NCBI GenBank assembly: GCA_002391525.1
Contig: DGFE01000047.1
Span: 1-18,356, forward strand
Direction: 5' to 3'
Length of the DNA stretch: 18,356 nt
From: Competibacteraceae bacterium UBA3908
GTDB taxonomy: Bacteria > Pseudomonadota > Gammaproteobacteria > Competibacterales > Competibacteraceae
The notes below the pieces were generated by a model that worked only from the letters and a program-made list of their open reading frames with translations, was not told the origin of the DNA and ran no database searches. Positions within the stretch are counted from its first letter, which is position 1; the number at the start of each line of letters is the position of its first letter. The position numbers and the translations under genes are program-made. Below, piece by piece: positions 13,520 to 18,356 of the stretch.

Positions 13520-16500
13520 TCATGCTGCTGCGGCAGGCGCGGGGGCCAGGGGCAGCGCAACCGTGCGGCCGACCTTGAACCACGCGGCATAAAGCGCCGG
13601 CACGAAGAAGATCGTCAGCACGGTCGCAACCGTCAGCCCGCCCATGATCGCGATCGCCATCGGTCCCCAGAAGATGCTCCTCGTCAGCGGAATCATAGCG
13701 AGCACGGTGGCCGCCGCGGTCAGCGCCACCGGACGAGTCCGGTGTACGGCCGCTTCCAGCACGGCATTCCAGGGATCGCGGCCCTCGGCCATTTCGGCCT
13801 GCACCTGGTCGACCAGGATCACCGCGTTGCGCATGATCATCCCGCACAGCGCGGTGATGCCGAGGATCGCGACGAAGCCGAGCGGCGCTTGGAAGAGGAG
13901 CAGCGCGGCGACGACGCCGATGAGTCCGAGCGGCGCCGTCAGGAACACCATGAACATCAGGGAGAAGCTCTGGAGCTGCAGCATCAGGATCGTCAGAATC
14001 GTGACCAGCATCACCGGGAAGACCGCCATCAGCGCGCGGTTGGCCTTGTCGCTTTCCTCGACCGCGCCGCCGACGTCGATGCGGTAGCCGAACGGCAGTT
14101 TCGCTTCGATGTCCTTCAGCAGCGGACGGATCTCCTGAGTCACCGACACGCCCTGCTCGCCGTCCTTGACGTCCGCGCGCACGGTGATCGCCATGTCGCG
14201 GTTGCGCCGCCACAGCACCGGCTCTTCGAGCTCGTACCGTACGCGCGCGACTTGCGACAGCGGCACGACAGTCCCCTCACGGGTATAGAGATTGACGTCC
14301 TTCAGCGTGTCGACATCGAGACGCTCGGACGGAACCGCACGGGCGACGATGTCGATCAAGTCTTCGCGCTCGCGCAGATGCGACATCGTCGCGCCGTTCA
14401 TCACGGTCTGGGTCACGAAGGCCACGTCGGCCGGCGCCAGGCCGAGCGCGCGCGCCTTGTCCTGGTCGAGGTCGACTCTCAGCGCGCGAACCGGGTCGTT
14501 CCAGTCGAGCTGCACATCGCGCACCTTGGGACTCGAAGCGACCGCCGCTTCGACCTCACGGGCGATCGAACGAACCCTCTGCGTATCCGGACCGACGACA
14601 CGGAACTGGACCGGGAAGCCGACCGGCGGACCGAGCTCGAGGCGCGTGACGCGGACCCAAACCTCCGGGAAGTCCTCGTTGACGCTCGCCATCAGGCGTG
14701 AGCGCACCCGTTCGCGGGCTTCCGTGTCCTTGGTCATCACCACGAAGATCGCGTAGCCCGGGTTCGGCAGCTCCGGATCGAGGGAGATATAGAAGCGCGG
14801 CTGGCCGGCGCCGGTGTACGCGGTGAAGAAGCGGATGTCTTCGTCCTTCGCGAGGATCGACTCCATTTTCTTGACCTGCTCGGTCGTCGCGGCGAACGAC
14901 GCGCCTTCCTTCAGGCGCAGCTCGACGACGAGCTCGGGCCGCGAGCTGTTGGGGAAGAATTGTTGCGGCACGAAGCGTGCGCCGTACACGGCGAGCGCGA
15001 AGGCGGCGACGGTCGCGCCGATGACCCACCAGCGCCGTTGGATGGCGAGGTCGATGAACCGGCGCAACTTGCGGTAGAACGGCGTGTCGTACGGGTCGCC
15101 GCCGTGGTGATGCTTGCCGAAATCCTTCGGCAACATGTTGACGGCGAGGTACGGTGTGATCAGCCCCGAGACCACCCAGGAGAACAGCACGGCCGTGCCG
15201 ACAATCCAGAAAATGCCGCCCGCGTATTCGCCGGTGGTCGACTGGGAGAAACCGATCGGCATGAAGGCGGCGACGGTGATGAGCGCGCCGGTCAGCCGGG
15301 GCATGGCCGTCGCGGCGTAGGAATAGGCCGCCGCTTTGATGCGATCCCACCCTTCCTCCATCTTCACCACCATCATTTCGACCGCGATGATGCCGTCGTC
15401 GACCAGCAGGCCGAGCGCGATGATGAGCGAGCCGAGCGAAATGCGCTCGAGGTTCCAGCCCATCGCCAGCATCACCAGCGCGACCACGCCGAGCACGATC
15501 GGCACCGACAGGCCGACCACGATGCCGATGCGCCAGCCGAGGCTGACCAGGCAGACCGCCAGCACGATGGCGAGCGCTTCCAGCAGCGAGCGTTCGAATT
15601 CCCAGATCGACTCGCTGACGACCGTCGGCTGATCGGCCACGCGCTCGAGTTCGACGCCATAGGGCAGTTCGGTCTGCAACTTGGCGACCGCGCCCTCGAT
15701 CGCCTTGCCGAGGTCGACGATGTTGCCGTCGTTGGTCATCGTGATGCCGAGCATCAGAACCTGCTGCCCGTTGTGGCGCACCGTATAGGTCGGCGGATCT
15801 TCGTAGCCGCGTGTGATCGTCGTGAAGTCGCCGAGCTTGATCAGGCGGCCGCCGGCGGCGATCGGCACGTTACGGATATCGTCGAGGCTCGCGAACTGCC
15901 CGCTCACGCGCACCAGCACGCGGTCTCCCTTGGTGTCGATCGAGCCGGCCGCCAGCAAGCTGTTCTGGTTGCGGAGGCTTTCCGCGATCATCAACGGCGT
16001 GATGCCCAGGGCGGCGAGCTTCCGGTTCGAGAACTCGACGTAGACCTTCTTGGCCTGCTTGCCGTAGATGTCGATCTTCTTGACCATCGGCACCTTCAGC
16101 AGGCGCCGTTTGATGTCTTCGGCCACGTCGGAAAGCTCCGCGAGGCTGACGCCGTCGCCCTTGACGGCATACAGCAGCCCGGTCACGTCGCCGAATTCGT
16201 CGTTGAAGATCGGGCCGATGACGCCTTCAGGCAGCTCGAGCTTGATATCGCTGAACTTCTTGCGCGCCTGGTACCACGCCTCCTGCTGATCCGCGGGCGA
16301 GGTGCCGCCCACCACTGTGATCAGCATGGCGCCGTAGCCCTGGCGCGCGTAGGTCTTGACCTTCTCGAAGTGGTCGAGCTGCTCGAACTTCTTCTCCATG
16401 CGGTTCAGCACTTCGTCCTGGACCTGCTGCGCTGTCGCGCCGGGCCAGATCACCATCGCCGTCATCGACGGCACCGAGAAGTTCGGGTCTTCGAGCTGGC

Positions 16501-16606
16501 CGAGCCTGGTGAAGCCCAGCACGCCGCCGATGGCGATCACGAGGATCAGGAACAGAACGACGGCGCGGTGGTTCAGCGCCCATTCGGTGAGGTTGAAGGA
16601 TTTCAT
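13520..16606 (-). CDS. RND-family inner-membrane efflux transporter (AcrB/HAE1-like)
   Basis: 1028-aa RND pump, the proton-driven inner-membrane part of a tripartite exporter for drugs, solvents or other toxic compounds. The N-terminal helix (about 14-34) is followed by the porter motif FSVPSMTAMVIWPGATAQQV (43-62) and GYGAMLITVVGG. The TM4 proton-relay pair is D403-D404 in LGLLVDDGIIAVE. The second repeat has IMRNAVILVDQ in TM10; AcrB's lysine is replaced by arginine (about R926), a known variant in other RND subgroups. Length and two-fold repeat are normal. The paired aspartates argue for a drug-type rather than heavy-metal-type pump. The start overlaps the fusion-protein stop as ATGA. Substrates cannot be predicted. 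The protein ends in an Ala/Pro tail. Confidence 0.95.
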   Translation of the reverse strand: MKSFNLTEWALNHRAVVLFLILVIAIGGVLGFTRLGQLEDPNFSVPSMTAMVIWPGATAQQVQDEVLNRMEKKFEQLDHFEKVKTYARQGYGAMLITVVGGTSPADQQEAWYQARKKFSDIKLELPEGVIGPIFNDEFGDVTGLLYAVKGDGVSLAELSDVAEDIKRRLLKVPMVKKIDIYGKQAKKVYVEFSNRKLAALGITPLMIAESLRNQNSLLAAGSIDTKGDRVLVRVSGQFASLDDIRNVPIAAGGRLIKLGDFTTITRGYEDPPTYTVRHNGQQVLMLGITMTNDGNIVDLGKAIEGAVAKLQTELPYGVELERVADQPTVVSESIWEFERSLLEALAIVLAVCLVSLGWRIGIVVGLSVPIVLGVVALVMLAMGWNLERISLGSLIIALGLLVDDGIIAVEMMVVKMEEGWDRIKAAAYSYAATAMPRLTGALITVAAFMPIGFSQSTTGEYAGGIFWIVGTAVLFSWVVSGLITPYLAVNMLPKDFGKHHHGGDPYDTPFYRKLRRFIDLAIQRRWWVIGATVAAFALAVYGARFVPQQFFPNSSRPELVVELRLKEGASFAATTEQVKKMESILAKDEDIRFFTAYTGAGQPRFYISLDPELPNPGYAIFVVMTKDTEARERVRSRLMASVNEDFPEVWVRVTRLELGPPVGFPVQFRVVGPDTQRVRSIAREVEAAVASSPKVRDVQLDWNDPVRALRVDLDQDKARALGLAPADVAFVTQTVMNGATMSHLREREDLIDIVARAVPSERLDVDTLKDVNLYTREGTVVPLSQVARVRYELEEPVLWRRNRDMAITVRADVKDGEQGVSVTQEIRPLLKDIEAKLPFGYRIDVGGAVEESDKANRALMAVFPVMLVTILTILMLQLQSFSLMFMVFLTAPLGLIGVVAALLLFQAPLGFVAILGITALCGMIMRNAVILVDQVQAEMAEGRDPWNAVLEAAVHRTRPVALTAAATVLAMIPLTRSIFWGPMAIAIMGGLTVATVLTIFFVPALYAAWFKVGRTVALPLAPAPAAAA

Positions 16607-17721
16607 TGTACGGCCACCTTGGCGGCAGCTTCGCCGCGCGTTGTGCCCAGCAGCGCGACGCGCAGGCCGGGCGCCATCTTTTGCACCCCCGCCGTGACGA
16701 TGAGGTCGCCGGCCACCGGGCCGGAGACGAGCACTTCGTCATTGCGATAGCCGTGGACTGTTACGCCCACCAGTTCCACCGTTCCGACCGGATCACCGCC
16801 GGCGCGACGAACGACCCAGACCGCGGGCTGGCCGTTGTTCTGGGTGATCGCCGAGGCGGGGATGACTGCCGCCGGCGCTTCGCCAACCGGGCGCTCGACC
16901 ACCAGCGTGGCGGTCGCGCCGAGCGGCAGAGAGCGGGGTGTGGCGGGCTTCAGGCGCGCCCGGAAGGTCCGCGTTTGCGCTGCCGCCTGCGGCGCCAGTT
17001 CGCGCAGCGCGACCTCGAACGTTTGCTCGGGCGCGCTGGCCAGCCACGCCTGGTACCGCGACGTCTTGAATACTGCCAAGTGATCCTCCGGCACGTCGAC
17101 CACGATCTCCGGCTCGCCTTCATTGGCGATCGAGACGACCGGCTGGCCCTCGGCGACGACCTGCCCGACCTCGAAGGGCACGGCGGTGACGACACCGCTC
17201 TGCGACGCGCGCAGCACGGTGTACTTCAGCCGATTGCGCGCCAACTCGAGCTGCCGGGCCGCGGCCTCCGCCGACGCCGACGCCGTTTGGTGCGCCGTCC
17301 GCGCCTTCTCGTCGTCCGACACGCTGACCGAGCCGTCGGTCTTCAACGCGTCGAGCCGTTTGCGGTCCGACTCGGCCTGCTTCGCCTGCGCGGTGGCGGC
17401 GACGAGCTGCTGCCGCGCCGCTTCCTCGGCGTGGCGGTAATCGGTGTCGTCGAGCACCGCCAGCACGTCGCCCTGGCGCACCTTCTGGCCGACGTCGACC
17501 TTGCGCTGGGCGATCTTGCCGCCGACGCGAAAGGCTTCGTTCACCTCGTGCCGCGATTGCACGGTGCCGACGTAGCGATGGGTCTCCTGGGCCTTGTCGT
17601 AGCGGATCTCGGCCGTGCGAACGGCTCGAAGCACTTCGCCTGTCGGCGTGTTCGGTTTGCACGCGGACAGCCCCGCAGCGATCGCTACGGAGAGAAAGAC
17701 CACGGCGATAGATGTTTTCAC
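16603..17721 (-). CDS. RND efflux membrane-fusion protein (HlyD/AcrA-like lipoprotein)
   Basis: 372-aa periplasmic adaptor linking the RND pump to the outer-membrane channel. It carries a lipoprotein signal with lipobox LSAC (Cys21). The first lipoyl half is VGGKIAQRKVDVGQKVRQGDVLAVLD (about 66-91). A coiled-coil hairpin of about 95-165 follows (EEAARQQLVAATAQAKQAES and AEAAARQLELARNRLKY), then the second lipoyl half VLRASQSGVVTAVPFEVGQVV and beta-barrel and membrane-proximal domains. The start codon is GTG (17721) with GAGGAA six bases before it. The gene lies 25 bases after the outer-membrane factor stop and overlaps the pump gene by four bases, a standard OMF-MFP-RND operon. Confidence 0.95.
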   Translation of the reverse strand: MKTSIAVVFLSVAIAAGLSACKPNTPTGEVLRAVRTAEIRYDKAQETHRYVGTVQSRHEVNEAFRVGGKIAQRKVDVGQKVRQGDVLAVLDDTDYRHAEEAARQQLVAATAQAKQAESDRKRLDALKTDGSVSVSDDEKARTAHQTASASAEAAARQLELARNRLKYTVLRASQSGVVTAVPFEVGQVVAEGQPVVSIANEGEPEIVVDVPEDHLAVFKTSRYQAWLASAPEQTFEVALRELAPQAAAQTRTFRARLKPATPRSLPLGATATLVVERPVGEAPAAVIPASAITQNNGQPAVWVVRRAGGDPVGTVELVGVTVHGYRNDEVLVSGPVAGDLIVTAGVQKMAPGLRVALLGTTRGEAAAKVAVQ

Positions 17722-17746
17722 GATGGTTCCTCGTGGCGGGTGAGTT

Positions 17747-18337
17747 TCAGGAATGCGGCGAACGCGCGGCGGTGGTTGCGGCAGACTGGCTGTCAGGCTC
17801 GAAGACCTGCCACCCTCCGCCGAGCGCCTTGTAGAGCTGCACGCTGTCGAGCAGCAGTTGCGTGTGGCTGTCGTTGGCGCTGACGCGGACGACCAGCCGC
17901 TGGCGCTGCGCGTCGAGCAGGGGCAGGAGGTCGATCTGGCCGCGGTTGTAGAGCGACTGCGCGCGGCCGAAGGCCGCCTCGGCCGAGGCGGCGGCGGCGG
18001 CCAGCGTGTCGGCGCTCGTTGCGGACCGCGGCCAGGGCGTTCTCGACGTCCTCGAGCGCCCGCACGATGGCGTCTTCATAGCGCAGCACGGCTTCGGACT
18101 GACCGGCCTCCGCGATCTCGTTGATCGCCCGCGTCCGCCCGGCGTTGAAGATCGGCATCGCCAGCAGCGCCGCGGCGTTCGTATAACGCGCGGCACCCAG
18201 GCTGAAGTCGTTGACCTCGACATTGCCGCTGCCGAACAGCGCACTGACGAAAAGCCGCGGGAACCATTCCGCATGGGCCTGCTGCCGACGCGCGTTGGCG
18301 GCGTCGAGCTGCGCCCTGGCGGCGAGCAGATCGGGTC
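17747..18337 (-). CDS. NodT/TolC-type outer-membrane efflux factor, 5'-truncated and frameshifted
   Basis: C-terminal part of the outer-membrane channel of the tripartite pump. The first frame (from 18335) reads PDLLARAQLDAANARRQQA, WFPRLFVSALFGS, MPIFNAGRTRAINEIAEAGQ and RALEDVENALAAVRNE, all typical of NodT-family proteins. Near 18014 the reading must skip one base, after which it continues as ADTLAAAAASAEAAFGRAQ, YNRGQIDLLPLLDAQRQ and YKALGGGWQ to the stop at 17747. The shift may be a sequencing or assembly error, since it is about 320 bases from an adapter-tipped contig end, or it may be a real mutation. Everything 5' of the PDLL segment is lost. The gene is promoter-proximal to the fusion protein. 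Confidence 0.85.
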   Translation of the reverse strand, partial: DPICSPPGRSSTPPTRVGSRPMRNGSRGFSSVRCSAAAMSRSTTSAWVPRVIRTPRRCWRCRSSTPGGRGRSTRSRRPVSPKPCCAMKTPSCGRSRTSRTPWPRSATSADTLAAAAASAEAAFGRAQSLYNRGQIDLLPLLDAQRQRLVVRVSANDSHTQLLLDSVQLYKALGGGWQVFEPDSQSAATTAARSPHS

Positions 18338-18356
18338 CTGTCTCTTATACACATCT
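18338..18356. other. Nextera (Tn5) transposase adapter sequence at contig end
   Basis: The final 19 bases, CTGTCTCTTATACACATCT, are the Nextera mosaic end exactly. They interrupt the outer-membrane factor gene without biological context. Read from the minus strand they create false peptide starts such as MCIRDR and MYKRQ, which are known contaminant signatures in metagenomic protein sets. These bases are not genomic. Confidence 0.97.

Noticed and set aside
12965..16750. Long plus-strand frames at 12965-14701 and 14960-16750
   Set aside because: They lie opposite the RND pump and give Arg/His/Asp/Glu-rich products without domains.
17747..18352. 201-aa protein starting MYKRQ and 92-aa protein starting MCIRDR
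   Set aside because: Both starts are translated Nextera adapter and the first halves are in wrong frames; only the NodT-like segments are real.
1..18356. CRISPR arrays, tRNA or rRNA genes, insertion sequences
   Set aside because: No regularly spaced repeats, no cloverleaf or rRNA sequence and no transposase were seen on either strand.

Overview
The window reads as GC-rich gammaproteobacterial chromosome, probably from a metagenome assembly. The gmk-rpoZ-spoT order is the classic gammaproteobacterial arrangement. The last 19 bases (18338-18356) exactly match the Nextera transposase mosaic end, so the right edge is a library artefact. I cannot name the genus. All recognised genes but one are on the minus strand, so transcription runs right to left; the exception is a PCuAC-type copper chaperone at 8025-8510.

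Right part (about 13.5-18.3 kb): a tripartite RND efflux operon in the order outer-membrane factor (5'-truncated by the adapter and frameshifted), membrane-fusion lipoprotein, inner-membrane RND pump. Just downstream lies a decayed N-terminal fragment of a patatin-like lipoprotein. It stops abruptly beside an AT-rich, palindrome-bearing promoter region. That region drives a two-gene unit: a 51-aa ribbon-helix-helix-like basic protein overlapping a 77-aa coiled-coil protein. A hairpin at 12583-12613 probably ends this unit, and about 250 bp of apparently non-coding DNA follows.

Middle part (7.1-12.3 kb): housekeeping genes. These are gmk, rpoZ and a bifunctional spoT carrying an unusual insertion of about 24 residues in the synthetase domain, then ridA. 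Next come the copper chaperone on the plus strand and, divergent from it, nadC. A 73-aa protein of unknown function follows nadC.

Left part (1-6.7 kb): a tightly packed six-gene operon. It encodes a secreted DUF3108 protein, a GT39/ArnT-like glycosyltransferase, a canonical PAP2 lipid phosphatase, a flippase-like (LPG-synthase TM type) membrane protein, a single-chain fusion of a PAP2 domain with an ArnC/DPM1-like GT2 polyprenyl-phosphate glycosyltransferase, and a second GT39 enzyme cut by the left edge. Five of the genes are joined by direct abutment or by 4- or 8-base overlaps. The content fits a lipid-linked sugar pathway: GT2 loads a sugar on undecaprenyl phosphate, a flippase moves it across the membrane, GT39 enzymes transfer it to a periplasmic acceptor such as lipid A, and PAP2 enzymes dephosphorylate lipid carrier or acceptor. 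This cluster, and especially the PAP2-GT2 fusion, is the best candidate for something undescribed.
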